The notes under the pieces are model-generated. The model saw only the letters and a program-made list of their open reading frames with translations. It was not told the DNA's origin and did no database searches. Below, piece after piece: positions 15,595 to 25,170 of a stretch of 64,000 bases of DNA. The stretch is from assembly GCF_027923385.1 (NCBI RefSeq), contig NZ_BSEC01000001.1, positions 2,740,501 through 2,804,500 of the forward strand, given 5' to 3'. The stretch's first letter is position 1. Each line of letters opens with the position of its first letter. Source of the stretch: Methylocystis echinoides (GTDB taxonomy: Bacteria; Pseudomonadota; Alphaproteobacteria; Rhizobiales; Beijerinckiaceae). Both the position numbers and the translations under genes were made by a program.

Positions 15595-17343
15595 TCATTG
15601 CTCCAGCGTCAGAAGCTGACCAAGCCTCGCAAGCGTCGCGCAGCGCAGCGTTGATCCCTCCTCTTCGCCCACGGCTTCGCGCGCGCGGTCCTCTCTCTCG
15701 AAGACGATGACGCGACGGTCGGGAAAGAGGGCGCTGGCGCGCCGGGCCATATGCGTCATCTGCGCATGGCCAAGGCCGCCAACTGTGAACAGCACGAGCG
15801 CCTCGGTTCCAGAACCCTCCGCCTTGAGCGAGGCAAGAGCCAGAAGACCGGTCGAGGCCTGCGCGGCGACGAAGGCTCGCCCCGTGGTTCGAGACAGGAC
15901 GGCGGCGACCAGTCTGGCGGCGGCGGCGTCGATCGGGCCAAGCCCGGGGATGATCGTCCCGTCGCCGTCGACCGCTCCATCTGGACTTATTTGGAGACCC
16001 ATCTCCGCCGCCTCGCGCAGCGTCGCCGCAATCGCCTCGGCGCGCTCGGCGGAGATGCGATGATCGCGAAAGTCCATGGCGGCGATGGCAAGCGCGGGAA
16101 GCACGATCTGATCGCAGACCGCAAGCGCACCGCCCGATTCGCCCGCGCTCTCGAACACCTCGGCGGCGGTCGTGGAATCGCGCGCAAGCAGTCGGTGATA
16201 ATATTCCTGTTCCGGCGTCAGCGGCGGCTGATCGCCAAACAGAAGCGTGATGTAACGCATCGAGGGGAAGAACTGCCCGAGGACGACGAGCGTCGTCGTG
16301 AGGGGCGCTGCGAGCAGGAGCCCCACCGGACCCCACACGACCCACCAGAAGCTTCCGGCCGCGATGAAGGCGAGAGGCGAAAGACCGGCGTGGCGCCCCA
16401 TGACCACGGGCTCGACAAGGTTGGAGGTGACCAGCTCCATGATCAGGAAATAGGCGAGGACCCCGAGCAGAAGTCCCCAATGAGGGGAGACCGCGGCGGC
16501 GAGCAGAAGCGGCGGAAGGGCCGCGACGAAGACCCCGATGAAGGGAATGAAGCGCAAGAGCGCCACGGCCATCGCCCACAGCAGCGCATTGGGAATGCCG
16601 AGCGTCGCCAGCACGGCGAGAGTGACGGCGGCGAATCCGAGATTGATCGCCCCCTGATGAAGGAAGAAGCGCGACAGGCGCTCGCCCGCCATGCTCAGCG
16701 CCGCCGAGGATTCCGACATGTTTTCGACGCCGGCGAGACGCACGACCCTGTCGACGAGATCATACTGGCCGGCAAGAAGCACGGCCACATAGACCAGCGT
16801 CAGCAAAGCCATCTCGGCGGGACCGAGCGCCGAACGCATCGTTTCGACCAGGCCCTGAACGCCGCGCGCCGGTTCGCTTTCGACGACGACCCGGATCTGA
16901 TCGTCTGCGGCGGTCCCGCCAGTTTGCCTGTCCACTTCATTTCGCAGGGCGTCGAGCGAGTCGACCGCGCGCTGCAGGGCGCCGCCGCCCGTCGCCGGGC
17001 TGAGCGAGCGCGCTTTCTCCGCGAGATTGCTCTTGTAGGTCGCAAGGCTGCCGGTGAGGCTGACGATCTGCGAACTGAACAGCGTCGCCGAAAAAAGCGC
17101 GACGCCGATGAAGGTCGACAGCACGAGCGCGATCGCGACCAGCCGGGGCGCGCCACGCTTGGCGAGCCAGGCGACGGCCGGCGAGAGCATGAAGGCGATG
17201 ACCGCGGCGAGCGACAGCGGCATGAGCACTTCGCGCCCATACACGACGGCGACGACGACAATAGCCGAGATAACGATTTCCGCCACTGTGCGCTGCGCCG
17301 GGATGGGGTGGCGGATGGGGCAAGCCCGCTCGCCTTCGCGCAA
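15595..17343 (-). CDS. AI-2E transporter family (PerM/DUF20) membrane protein, long form
   Basis: A 582-residue protein. The first 340 residues contain the family's helices: an N-terminal pair (EIVISAIVVVAVVYGREVL), a soluble middle, then five more with GVFVAALPPLLLAA and the late box NLVEPVVMGRHAGLSP. A soluble domain of about 200 residues follows, absent from most members (about 350 residues). It ends with strand-helix patterns such as EALVLFTVGGLGHAQ. Family proteins export small molecules or exchange cations, but substrates are rarely proven. A cytosolic sensor domain is inferred for the tail. Confidence 0.8.
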   Translation of the reverse strand: MREGERACPIRHPIPAQRTVAEIVISAIVVVAVVYGREVLMPLSLAAVIAFMLSPAVAWLAKRGAPRLVAIALVLSTFIGVALFSATLFSSQIVSLTGSLATYKSNLAEKARSLSPATGGGALQRAVDSLDALRNEVDRQTGGTAADDQIRVVVESEPARGVQGLVETMRSALGPAEMALLTLVYVAVLLAGQYDLVDRVVRLAGVENMSESSAALSMAGERLSRFFLHQGAINLGFAAVTLAVLATLGIPNALLWAMAVALLRFIPFIGVFVAALPPLLLAAAVSPHWGLLLGVLAYFLIMELVTSNLVEPVVMGRHAGLSPLAFIAAGSFWWVVWGPVGLLLAAPLTTTLVVLGQFFPSMRYITLLFGDQPPLTPEQEYYHRLLARDSTTAAEVFESAGESGGALAVCDQIVLPALAIAAMDFRDHRISAERAEAIAATLREAAEMGLQISPDGAVDGDGTIIPGLGPIDAAAARLVAAVLSRTTGRAFVAAQASTGLLALASLKAEGSGTEALVLFTVGGLGHAQMTHMARRASALFPDRRVIVFEREDRAREAVGEEEGSTLRCATLARLGQLLTLEQ

Positions 17344-17477
17344 TAACCTGCGCGCGGCGCGAATGTTTCCGGCGCGCGCCTCACCGTCTCGGCCGGGGCG
17401 CAGGCGCCTCCGCCGATTGCGCGCGGCGCGGCGGCCGGATTAGGTTGCGCCGTCCCCTGCCGAAAGACCCCTTCCCG

Positions 17478-18293
17478 ATGACCACTTATGCACAAGCCAA
17501 AGCCCAGGACGCCGCCCGTTGCATCTGGACGCACTGGCAGACCAGGACGACGCTGGAGACGCTGCCCGCCGATTGCCGGCCGATGACGGCGGCGGAGGGC
17601 TACGCCGCTCAGGCCGAATTGCCGGGGGTCGCGGGCCGCGCCGTCTGGGGCTGGAAGATCGCCGCGACGAGCGAGGTGGGTCAGGCCCATATTCAGGTCT
17701 CCGGGCCGCTGGCGGGACGGCTGCTCTCCGGTCAGGTTCTGGAGAATGGCGCGGAGGTCCCCTTCGCCGGCAATCGCATGCGCGTCGCCGAACCGGAATT
17801 CGCCTTCCGGATGGGGCGCGACCTCCCCCCGCGCGCGACAGATTACTCGACGGAGGAAGTGCTCGCCGCGGTGGCCGGGCTGCATCCGTCGCTGGAAATG
17901 CCCGATTCGCGATTCGCCGTGTTCACCCGGGCGGGAGAGGCGCAGCTCATCGCCGACAACGCCTGCACCCGGCACTTCGTCTTTGGCCCCGCCGCGCCCG
18001 ACCTTTGGCGCGAGATCGACCTGCGCGCCCACGCCTTGCAGGGGCAGGTGGAGACTGCGAGCGGGCGCCGCTGGACCCGCGACGGCCGGGGCGAGGCTGT
18101 TCTGGGCGATCCGCGCGTTGCACTGGCCTGGCTCGTCAATCGGCTGTCGTCTCTCGGCGTGACGCTGAAGGCCGGTCAGGCGGTCACCACCGGCACCTGC
18201 ATGCCGCCGCTGGAAATCGAGGCCGGCGACGCCGTCCGGGCGGATTTCGGGCCGCTGGGCCAGGTGGCGCTGCGCGTCAGCGCCACAGACTGA
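17478..18293 (+). CDS. 2-keto-4-pentenoate hydratase / fumarylacetoacetase-like family
   Basis: The 271-residue protein starting MTTYAQAKAQDAARCIW matches the MhpD/hydratase family: WGWKIAATS near residue 60, AEPEFAFRMG near 105, LHPSLEMPDSRF near 140, and TTGTCMPPLEIEAGD near 240, where the metal and substrate loops lie. Members hydrate 2-oxopent-4-enoate or decarboxylate oxalocrotonate in aromatic catabolism. No other pathway gene is adjacent, so the substrate is uncertain. A longer frame starts at 17445, but the ATG at 17478 fits the family length. Confidence 0.8.
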   Translation: MTTYAQAKAQDAARCIWTHWQTRTTLETLPADCRPMTAAEGYAAQAELPGVAGRAVWGWKIAATSEVGQAHIQVSGPLAGRLLSGQVLENGAEVPFAGNRMRVAEPEFAFRMGRDLPPRATDYSTEEVLAAVAGLHPSLEMPDSRFAVFTRAGEAQLIADNACTRHFVFGPAAPDLWREIDLRAHALQGQVETASGRRWTRDGRGEAVLGDPRVALAWLVNRLSSLGVTLKAGQAVTTGTCMPPLEIEAGDAVRADFGPLGQVALRVSATD

Positions 18294-18341
18294 CGAGCCG
18301 ACGATCAGGACCCCGAAAAACCGGGAGGGTCTGAAAATCAA

Positions 18342-18373
18342 AAGGCCGTCAGCGCTATTGCGCTGACGGCCTT
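18342..18373 (-). terminator. Rho-independent terminator of the 23-aa peptide gene
   Basis: A perfect 14-bp stem with a 4-base loop. Reading leftward it is followed by TTTTGATTTTC. It lies 43 bases after the stop of the tiny minus-strand gene and also just after the plus-strand hydratase gene, so it may stop transcription from both sides. Confidence 0.75.
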
Positions 18374-18416
18374 GAAACCGGACCGCTTGGGGCCGGTCAT
18401 TCTCTCACCTGAGCGA

Positions 18417-18488
18417 TTAGAGACGCGTCAGGGTAACAGCGGAGATGATGACCATCGCCAACATGCAAGCGGGAATCAGCCAACCCAT
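18417..18488 (-). CDS. Hidden 23-residue hydrophobic membrane peptide
   Basis: ATG at 18488 is preceded by AGGGAGGT with 6 bases of spacing, an ideal ribosome binding site. The product starts MGWLIPACMLAMVIISAV and ends TLTRL: one membrane helix with an Arg-Leu end. It has its own promoter (18552-18580) and terminator (18342-18373), giving a transcript of about 200 bases. The size and shape are those of small inner-membrane peptides that regulate transporters (KdpF-like in scale) or of type I toxins. No homologue is known to me. Confidence 0.65.
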   Translation of the reverse strand: MGWLIPACMLAMVIISAVTLTRL

Positions 18489-18551
18489 TTGAACCTCCCT
18501 CTGGGGAACGCCATTCGATGGCGTCGTTATTTGCAGCTTTACGCGAGGCGC

Positions 18552-18580
18552 ATCACACCGGAGGGGGCGGTTTTTGTCAA
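18552..18580 (-). promoter_or_regulatory. Sigma-70 promoter for the 23-aa peptide gene
   Basis: Reading leftward: consensus TTGACA (18575-18580), a 17-base spacer, TGTGAT (18552-18557). Transcription would begin near 18545, about 57 bases before the tiny gene's ATG. Confidence 0.6.
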
Positions 18581-18843
18581 GCCCTATCGAGCCTCCGTCC
18601 ACGTGATCGACAGAGGCAGGCCTGACGGCGAGGAGCCATGGACGGGCCCGGCCCCCTGCCTGCAACTCACTGAAAAAGATAGGCCTTCCGTCGCGTGAGC
18701 GGCCGCTTTTCCCCATCCCGCCGATTTCCGGGCCAAGGCGAACATTCATCGCCCATGCGCGTTGCACGGCATTACCGACCCCAGCAAGCGTGACGGTCCG
18801 CCCGCGCCGGGCGCGCCGCCGCGGTCGGCAGAAGGAGACAGCG

Positions 18844-20352
18844 ATGCGAAACAGGCTTTTTCTTTCAGCGGCTGTAGCGACCCTGTCGCTCTGCCTCTCT
18901 CAGGGATATGCGCAGAACGCCCCCCACGGGCAGGCAGGGGGCGGGGCGGCGACGCAGGGCGAATCGAGCAAGGCGCAGAAGCCCGGCGAGGAGAAGGGCG
19001 CGGCCCAGCGCAGCGAGCAGCGGGCGCAGGACCAAAAGAGCCAGCGTGACGCCCGCGAGGCCGAGAAGCCCGGCCAGACCGGCGCAGCGGACAAGAAGGA
19101 CGAGAAGGACGAGAAGCACGGCGCGGCGACCCGGGAAGAAAAGAAGCATGGCGCCGCCGCGAAGAAAGAAGAAGAGAAGCGCGACGCGGCCTCGAAGGCC
19201 GAGGAGAAGCGCAACGCGGCCGCCAGAAAGGAAGAGAAGAAAGGCGAGAAGCACGGCGCGGCGGATGAGAATCGGGACCGCACGCCGACCGCCCAGGGCG
19301 GCCGCGAGACCGATGAGACGGATCGCGGCGGACGGATGGGCCGCGCCGGGACCGAGAAAGAGGGCCGCACCGGCCAGGCGGAGACCGACAGGGCCGACCG
19401 GGCCGGCCAGCGCGAGCAGCGCGGCGCCGCCGATCGGGCGGTCGGGGCGGGAACACGCGGCGCCGAGGCCCCGCGCAGCGCCACCGGGCGCGATGCTTAC
19501 GGGTTTGGCGGCCGTGAGGCCGAGCGCGAGCGCGCGGGCCGTCGTGACATGCAGGGCGGGCGGGAAGCTCAAAGCGGGCGTGAGATGCAGGGCGGACGCG
19601 AGGCCCGTGGCGGACGCGACATACAGGGCGGCCGCGAGACGGGCGGCGGGCGCATCCGGTTGAGCCAGCGCGACCAGACCCGCGTGCGGCAGATCATCTC
19701 GCAGCAGAACGTGCAGCGCATCTCGCCCAACATCTTCAGCCCGCGAATCGGCGCGGTTCTTCCCCCTTCGGTGCAGTTCTATCCCCTGCCCCCGGCGGTG
19801 ATCTCGGCCTATCCGCAGTTCGATGGCTACAACTTCGTCATGGTGGGCGACGATATCGCGATCATCGATCCCGCCGACCGCGAGGTCGTGACCGTGCTCG
19901 ATGACAGCGGGACCGGCGCGACATTCGGCTACGGTTATGGCGACGACGAGCGCGAGGGCTTCCGCGGCGGCTATGACGCGCGCGAAGGGCGCTATGAGGG
20001 TCGCGGCGGCCGCGACGGCCGCTATGGCTCGGCGCAGCGGGAGGAACGATTCCGTGGCGGCCGCAGCCGGGGCGAAGCCTATGGCTATGCGCCGCGCGTT
20101 CGGCTCGACACGCGTCAGGAGCGCGCGCTGTATCGCGGCGTCATCGATGAGGCGAAGTCAAATCTGCGGCAGGTCTGCGTGCGGGTCGGCGAGCGCGTCC
20201 CGCAGTCGGTGGACATCGAGCCCGTGCCGCGCTCCATCGCCGCCGAGGCGCCGGACGCGGAGCGCTACGATTATTTCGTGCTGAACGATCAGGTCGTGCT
20301 GGTCGATCCGGACACGCGGATCGTCGTCGACATCATCGAGGAGCCGAAGTGA
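18844..20352 (+). CDS. Secreted low-complexity protein with DUF1236 domains
   Basis: ATG 18844 has AGGAG about 7 bases upstream. The first 24 residues are a signal peptide ending near GYAQ. Residues 25-200 are a highly charged Ala/Glu/Lys/Arg tract, and about 230-280 is a run of GGREA/GRDMQ-like repeats. Two DUF1236-type modules follow: FDGYNFVMVGDDIAIIDP near residue 345, and at the C-terminus RYDYFVLNDQVVLVDP. DUF1236 proteins are small periplasmic proteins of Hyphomicrobiales with unknown function. The disordered N-terminal half is unusual in length. Confidence 0.8.
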   Translation: MRNRLFLSAAVATLSLCLSQGYAQNAPHGQAGGGAATQGESSKAQKPGEEKGAAQRSEQRAQDQKSQRDAREAEKPGQTGAADKKDEKDEKHGAATREEKKHGAAAKKEEEKRDAASKAEEKRNAAARKEEKKGEKHGAADENRDRTPTAQGGRETDETDRGGRMGRAGTEKEGRTGQAETDRADRAGQREQRGAADRAVGAGTRGAEAPRSATGRDAYGFGGREAERERAGRRDMQGGREAQSGREMQGGREARGGRDIQGGRETGGGRIRLSQRDQTRVRQIISQQNVQRISPNIFSPRIGAVLPPSVQFYPLPPAVISAYPQFDGYNFVMVGDDIAIIDPADREVVTVLDDSGTGATFGYGYGDDEREGFRGGYDAREGRYEGRGGRDGRYGSAQREERFRGGRSRGEAYGYAPRVRLDTRQERALYRGVIDEAKSNLRQVCVRVGERVPQSVDIEPVPRSIAAEAPDAERYDYFVLNDQVVLVDPDTRIVVDIIEEPK

Positions 20353-20426
20353 GGCCAGAGGCGTCGTCCCGCGCATGACTCAAAGATCTGGTCCCTCTTC
20401 CCGCGCGCGGGGAGCGGGGCCAGGCC

Positions 20427-21776
20427 CTACCGCCGCAGCAGCCGCTCCCGCAGCGCTTCGTAAACCGGCGCAGAGCCCATGGCCGTCGCCGCCAGCATGG
20501 CGGCGAAACAGGCGACGAGCATGGGCAGCAGCAGCACGGCGCTGCCAGTCATCTCCGTCACCAGAACCATCCCCGTGAGCGGCGCCCGCACCGCCGAAGT
20601 GAACAGCGCCGTCATGCCGACCACGGCGAAAGCCTGCGGCTCAATGGCGAGGCCGGGAAACAGCAGGCCGCAGACCACACCGAAAAACAGCCCCGCCAGC
20701 GCGCCCAGCGCCAGCATGGGCGCGAACAGCCCGCCCGGCGTGCCCGCCGAATAAGACGCCGAGCCGAGGCCGAAGCGCAGCATCAGCACGAAGGGCAGGA
20801 TGAAGATGTCCTGCGTTCCGGCCAGCGCCGCCTGTGTGATGACCTCGCCGCCGCCCACGAGACCCGGCGCGCACCACGCCACGACGCCGATGAGCGCGCC
20901 GGTCGCCGCCGCGCGGGTTTCGACGGACGCGCGGACAAAGCTGTCGTAGAGCGCAAGCGTGCGGAAAAGCAGCCAGTTATAGAAAATCCCGAGAAAGCCC
21001 ATGGCGACGCCGAGCAGAAGGAACAGCGGTTCGACGCCGGGCGCGGGATACCGGATCGGCGGCAGGCTGAGTTCGAGCGCGTCGCCGAGAATGAGATGCG
21101 CGGTGGCGATCGCCGTGGAGGACGCCGCCAGCGCGGCCAGCGCCGTGCGGTGCTCGAATTTCTGCACCAGTTCTTCGAGCACGAAGACCGCGCCCGCCAT
21201 GGGCGCGTTGAAGGCGGTCGCCAGCCCTGCCCCCGCGCCGGCCGCCAGCAGCGCCCGACAGTCCGGCCAGTTGCGCCGCGACGCCGCGCCGACGAGATGG
21301 CCGATGACGGCGCCGATCTGGACGCTCGGACCCTCGCGCCCGAGCGCCAGTCCCGAGCCGATCGCGAGAACGCCGCCGATGAATTTCACCGGGAGAAGAA
21401 TCACGCCGGCGGGCGGCGCCAGGCCGTGCAGAACCGCCTCGACATGCGGGATGCCGCTGCCGGAGGCATGCGGCGAGAAGCGCCGCACCATCCACGCGGC
21501 CACGCAGGCGGCGGCGGCGCAGATCGCCACGACGAGCACGAATCCAAGCAGCCCCTCGCCCTGCGCCCAGGCGACGACCACGCCCCGGAACTGGTCGGCG
21601 GCTTGCAGCGACAGCCGATAGAGGGCGCCCACGACGCCCGACAACACGCCGACGACAAGGGCCAGCGCGCCGAAGACGAGGAGGCCGGCACGATCGGAGG
21701 CGAGCGTCGCGATGTCTTCCGCCTCCTCGGCCGGAGGAGCCGACGCCGGCCGGGCGCGCGGGGCCTCCAGCGTCAT
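20427..21776 (-). CDS. ClC-family chloride channel / transporter
   Basis: A 449-residue protein with the ClC selectivity-filter motifs in order: GSGIPHVEAVLHG near residue 107, GREGPSVQIGA near 147, and GTPGGLFAPMLALGA near 345. A late helix holds TEMTGSAVLL. There are no C-terminal CBS domains. ClC proteins conduct chloride or exchange it for protons. The start overlaps the stop of the transglutaminase gene by 4 bases, tying it to the peptide-modification cluster upstream; that coupling is unusual. Confidence 0.92.
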   Translation of the reverse strand: MTLEAPRARPASAPPAEEAEDIATLASDRAGLLVFGALALVVGVLSGVVGALYRLSLQAADQFRGVVVAWAQGEGLLGFVLVVAICAAAACVAAWMVRRFSPHASGSGIPHVEAVLHGLAPPAGVILLPVKFIGGVLAIGSGLALGREGPSVQIGAVIGHLVGAASRRNWPDCRALLAAGAGAGLATAFNAPMAGAVFVLEELVQKFEHRTALAALAASSTAIATAHLILGDALELSLPPIRYPAPGVEPLFLLLGVAMGFLGIFYNWLLFRTLALYDSFVRASVETRAAATGALIGVVAWCAPGLVGGGEVITQAALAGTQDIFILPFVLMLRFGLGSASYSAGTPGGLFAPMLALGALAGLFFGVVCGLLFPGLAIEPQAFAVVGMTALFTSAVRAPLTGMVLVTEMTGSAVLLLPMLVACFAAMLAATAMGSAPVYEALRERLLRR

Positions 21777-22660
21777 GCGCCGGCGCCGACCGGGATGATG
21801 TCGACGCTGACGGCGAGCGCCTGCCGCCCCGCCCCGACAATGACGCCGTCAATCGGCGCGACATCCGCATAGTCGCGCCCGATGGCGATCACGATATGAT
21901 TGTCGTCGGCGTGCATTGCGTTGGTGGGGTCCAGATGAATCCAGCCAAAGGGTTCGCCGCACCAGACGGCGATCCAGGCGTGCGAGGCGTCGACGCCCTC
22001 CAGCCGCTGCTGGCCGGGCGCCGGAACGGTGCGAATGTAGCCGCTGACATAGGCCGCCGGCAATGCAAGCCCGCGCAGGCCGGCGATCATGATATGCGCG
22101 AAATCCTGACAGACTCCGCCGCGCGCCGCGAAAGCGTCCGCAAGCGGCGTCGACACATGGGTCGCTTCGGGGTCATAGGCGAAATCCTGCTTGATGCGCT
22201 GCATCAGTTCCGTCGCGCCCTCCAGAACGGGACGCCCGGACGGAAAGCTCTCACGGGCATAGGCCGTCACCGCGGGTTCGAGCGGGGTGAGCCGGCCGGG
22301 AAACAGCCAGTGCACGGGCGAGTCGCGGTCGAGCCGCCGGATGGCGCCGGCGTCCCGGACGACGGTCTCCCAGGCCGGCGTGAGGCCCGGGGCCGGCGGC
22401 TTCTCCCGGTCGACCGCCACCCGCGCGGTCATCGCGATGCGCAGCTTCGCATGCGGCTCGCGGATCGTCGCCTCGACGATGTGATTGCCGAAGAAATCGA
22501 CGCTGGCCCGCGTCGCCTCGGGCGCCGGCGTCGCGTCGATGCGGCTTTTCAGCACGCGCTGTCCGCGGCTGTCGCGCGGGGTGAGGCGAATCGCGCAGCG
22601 CGCCGAGGCGACGCTCGCCTCGTAATTGTAGGTGGTGACGTGGCTGATGTCGTAGATCAC
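21773..22660 (-). CDS. Transglutaminase-like cysteine protease family protein
   Basis: A 295-residue protein. The N-terminal beta domain ([20 protein letters not shown]) is the bacterial transglutaminase N domain. The core has the catalytic Cys in ARGGVCQDFAHI near residue 180, His in ASHAWIAVW near 220, and Asp in IHLDPTNAM near 240. Such proteins are probably proteases or amide-bond enzymes. In this gene set they accompany ATP-grasp and alpha-E domains. Overlaps with neighbours on both sides are 4 bases, so it is co-translated with the ATP-grasp gene and the ClC gene. Confidence 0.88.
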   Translation of the reverse strand: MIYDISHVTTYNYEASVASARCAIRLTPRDSRGQRVLKSRIDATPAPEATRASVDFFGNHIVEATIREPHAKLRIAMTARVAVDREKPPAPGLTPAWETVVRDAGAIRRLDRDSPVHWLFPGRLTPLEPAVTAYARESFPSGRPVLEGATELMQRIKQDFAYDPEATHVSTPLADAFAARGGVCQDFAHIMIAGLRGLALPAAYVSGYIRTVPAPGQQRLEGVDASHAWIAVWCGEPFGWIHLDPTNAMHADDNHIVIAIGRDYADVAPIDGVIVGAGRQALAVSVDIIPVGAGA

Positions 22661-25170
22661 GCGAGTTTCGAGCGTCTGTCCGCCGGCGCCGGATCGCTGG
22701 CGTGTGAAAAATATCTCTCCGAAATCGCATTGGCCAGCGCCATGAGCCGCTGCTCGATCAGAAGCACGCGCCGGCCGTCGACGCGACGCGCGTCCGCGGC
22801 TTCGAGATCGGCGCGCAGGGAGACGGCGAGGCGGCGCTGCGGCTCCATCATGCCGTCGTCGAGCAGCGTCGGCAGCACGGCCAGATGCTCGTCGATGCGG
22901 CGCACCTGAAAGGCGACGGAGCGCGGATTGAACGGATCGAGCAGCGCCATGTCGAGAACAGGCGCCAGGGCGGGGCCGGCGAGATAGCGCGCGCGATAGC
23001 TGATCTGCGTGTCGACGAGCTCAAGCAGCGCGTCGAGCGTCTCCAGAGTGGGATCGTCGTCCGCGAACTGTCGCACGAAGCGACAGGTGTTGATCGCGCG
23101 CTCGACGCGCTTGCCGAGATCGATGAAGCTCCAGCCCGTCGCACGATTGAAATTTTCGTCCATCAGTCCCGAGAGCGCGGCGAGCGTATAGAGCGCCCGT
23201 TCGGACATTTCGAGAATTTCCGGCTCCAGCGGCGCGGCGCCCGACGCCTGTTCGAGCCGCGCCTCCAGCCGCATCAGCAATTGCCACATGTCCTGCGACA
23301 GGCGCTCGCGCACAATGTATCCGGCGCGCTTCGCCTGCGTGGCGATGGCCCGCGCCGAGCCATAGAGATCCGGATTGCTCGCCGCGTTGAGCGCGATGAC
23401 CGCGCCAGCCTCCGTCCCCTCGGGCGGCGCGGCGCCCCAGGCGAGCAGCAGCCGCTCGCAGCGTTCGACGGGCTGGCGACCCTGCAAGGCGGCGCCCTGC
23501 GTTTCCGTCATGCGGTTGCACAGGCAGCGCACGACGCGCAGCGTCGCCTCCGCGCGCTCGAGATAGCGGCCCATCCAGAACAGATTGTCGGCGGCGCGGC
23601 TCGGCAGATTGCCGGGCACGCGCACAACCGGCGTGTCATTGTTGGCCGGCAGCAGCGTCGCGGCAGATTCGCGCTCCGTCTCGCCGATCACCCAGACATC
23701 GGCCGATTGCGCGCCGGCGCCCATGGAAATGGCGCGCGCGTCGCGCCGGTCGGAGACGCGGCAGAAGCCGCCGGGCATGATCGTCCAGCCGTCTCGCGTC
23801 GCGGCGGCGAAGATGCGCAGCGTGAAGGGGCGCGGCGTCAACGCGCCATCCCGCCAGGCGGGGGTGGTCGACAACTGCACGACCTCCTGCCCGACATAAT
23901 CCATGCCGCGCGTCTCGATGGCGCGGATCAGCCGCGCGCGTTGCGCCGGCTCCAGTTCGGCGCCGATGGCGGCGCGCGCGCCGTCGAGCCCTTCCGCGCG
24001 ATCCCCGAAGGCGCCGGCGATGGCGCGATTGTCGAAGTCGCGCAATACCTGCGCGCGCTCGGCCTCCTGCCCGCACCACCATGTCGCGACATTGGGAAGG
24101 CGAAGATTTTCGCCGAGCAGCCGTTGCGCCAGCGTCGGCAGAAAACTCATCAAGGCGCGCGATTCGACGAGCCCCGCGCCTGGCATGTTGGCGAGCGCGA
24201 CCGAGCCCTGCCGGATCGCCTCGAAGAAGCCCGGCGCGCCGAGGTGCGACGCGGCGTTCGCCTCCAGCGGATCGAGCCAGTCGGCGTCCACGCGCCGATA
24301 CACCACATCGGCGCGCTTGAGCCCCGCCACCGTGCGCACATGCAGCTTGCCGTCGCGCGCGACGAGATCCTCGCCCTCGACGAGCATGAAGCCGAGATAG
24401 CGCGCCAGATAAACCTGCTCGGTATAGGTCTCGCTCCACGGCCCCGGCGTCATCAGGCAGATGCGCGGATCGGAACGCGTCGCGGCGGCGACGAGACTGG
24501 CGCGGAAATCGCGAAAGAACCCGGCGAGGCGGCGCACTTTCATGTCGCGGAAGAGGCTCGGAAACGCCCGCGCCAGAACGAGACGGTTTTCGACCGCATA
24601 GCCGGCGCCGGAGGGCGCCTGGGCGCGGTCGCCCAGCACCCACCATTTGCCGTCCGGCCCCCGGCCGATGTCGACCGCGTAGAAGCGCAGCCATCGCCCA
24701 CCGACCGCCTTGACGCCGCACATGGGCCGAATGAATTCCGGCGAACCCGCCACCACGGCCGGCGGCAGCGCGCCCTCTGCGACGAGCCGTCCCTCGCCAT
24801 AGACGTCACGCAGAACGCCGTCGAGCAGTTCGGCGCGCTGGGCGACGCCGGCGGCGATTTCCTGCCACTCGCTTTCCGTCAACAGCAAAGGCAGGCGGCT
24901 CAGGGGCCATGGTCTTTCGCGCGCCTCGCCATGCACGCGATAGGTGAAGCCCATGTCGTCGATGCGGCGGGCGGCGGCGGCGAAACGGTTCTCGACGCCG
25001 CGCCGACCCAATCCCGCGAGCGTGTCCAGCAGGCGAGACCAATGCGCGCGCGGCCCATCCGGCCCGATCAGCTCATCGGGCACGCCCGGCAGCGGCGCGT
25101 AAGTCGCTATCCAGGCGGCAAGACGCGCGGCGTCCTCGCCAGGAAGCGGGGCCTCTGATTCAACGGCCAA
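22657..25170 (-). CDS. Circularly permuted ATP-grasp fused to alpha-E domain
   Basis: The TTG at 25170 is chosen because GGAGG lies 4 bases upstream; a TTG at 25188 would overlap the previous gene by 29 bases. The first 480 residues (of 837) are a circularly permuted ATP-grasp type 2 domain ([21 protein letters not shown], then [19 protein letters not shown], then [18 protein letters not shown]). The last 310 are an all-helical alpha-E domain ([19 protein letters not shown]). The pair is predicted to form amide bonds in an undefined peptide tag or modification. In many genomes the two are separate genes. Confidence 0.88.
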   Translation of the reverse strand: MAVESEAPLPGEDAARLAAWIATYAPLPGVPDELIGPDGPRAHWSRLLDTLAGLGRRGVENRFAAAARRIDDMGFTYRVHGEARERPWPLSRLPLLLTESEWQEIAAGVAQRAELLDGVLRDVYGEGRLVAEGALPPAVVAGSPEFIRPMCGVKAVGGRWLRFYAVDIGRGPDGKWWVLGDRAQAPSGAGYAVENRLVLARAFPSLFRDMKVRRLAGFFRDFRASLVAAATRSDPRICLMTPGPWSETYTEQVYLARYLGFMLVEGEDLVARDGKLHVRTVAGLKRADVVYRRVDADWLDPLEANAASHLGAPGFFEAIRQGSVALANMPGAGLVESRALMSFLPTLAQRLLGENLRLPNVATWWCGQEAERAQVLRDFDNRAIAGAFGDRAEGLDGARAAIGAELEPAQRARLIRAIETRGMDYVGQEVVQLSTTPAWRDGALTPRPFTLRIFAAATRDGWTIMPGGFCRVSDRRDARAISMGAGAQSADVWVIGETERESAATLLPANNDTPVVRVPGNLPSRAADNLFWMGRYLERAEATLRVVRCLCNRMTETQGAALQGRQPVERCERLLLAWGAAPPEGTEAGAVIALNAASNPDLYGSARAIATQAKRAGYIVRERLSQDMWQLLMRLEARLEQASGAAPLEPEILEMSERALYTLAALSGLMDENFNRATGWSFIDLGKRVERAINTCRFVRQFADDDPTLETLDALLELVDTQISYRARYLAGPALAPVLDMALLDPFNPRSVAFQVRRIDEHLAVLPTLLDDGMMEPQRRLAVSLRADLEAADARRVDGRRVLLIEQRLMALANAISERYFSHASDPAPADRRSKLA

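Noticed and set aside
16800..18341. Open frame of 513 codons on the minus strand opposite the hydratase gene
   Set aside because: It runs through the AI-2E transporter start in another frame and opposite the hydratase; both of those are clear families.
19540..19660. DNA tandem repeat or CRISPR-like array in the DUF1236 gene
   Set aside because: The repeated GGACGCGAG-type units encode a Gly/Arg/Glu-rich protein segment in one frame and have no unique spacers.
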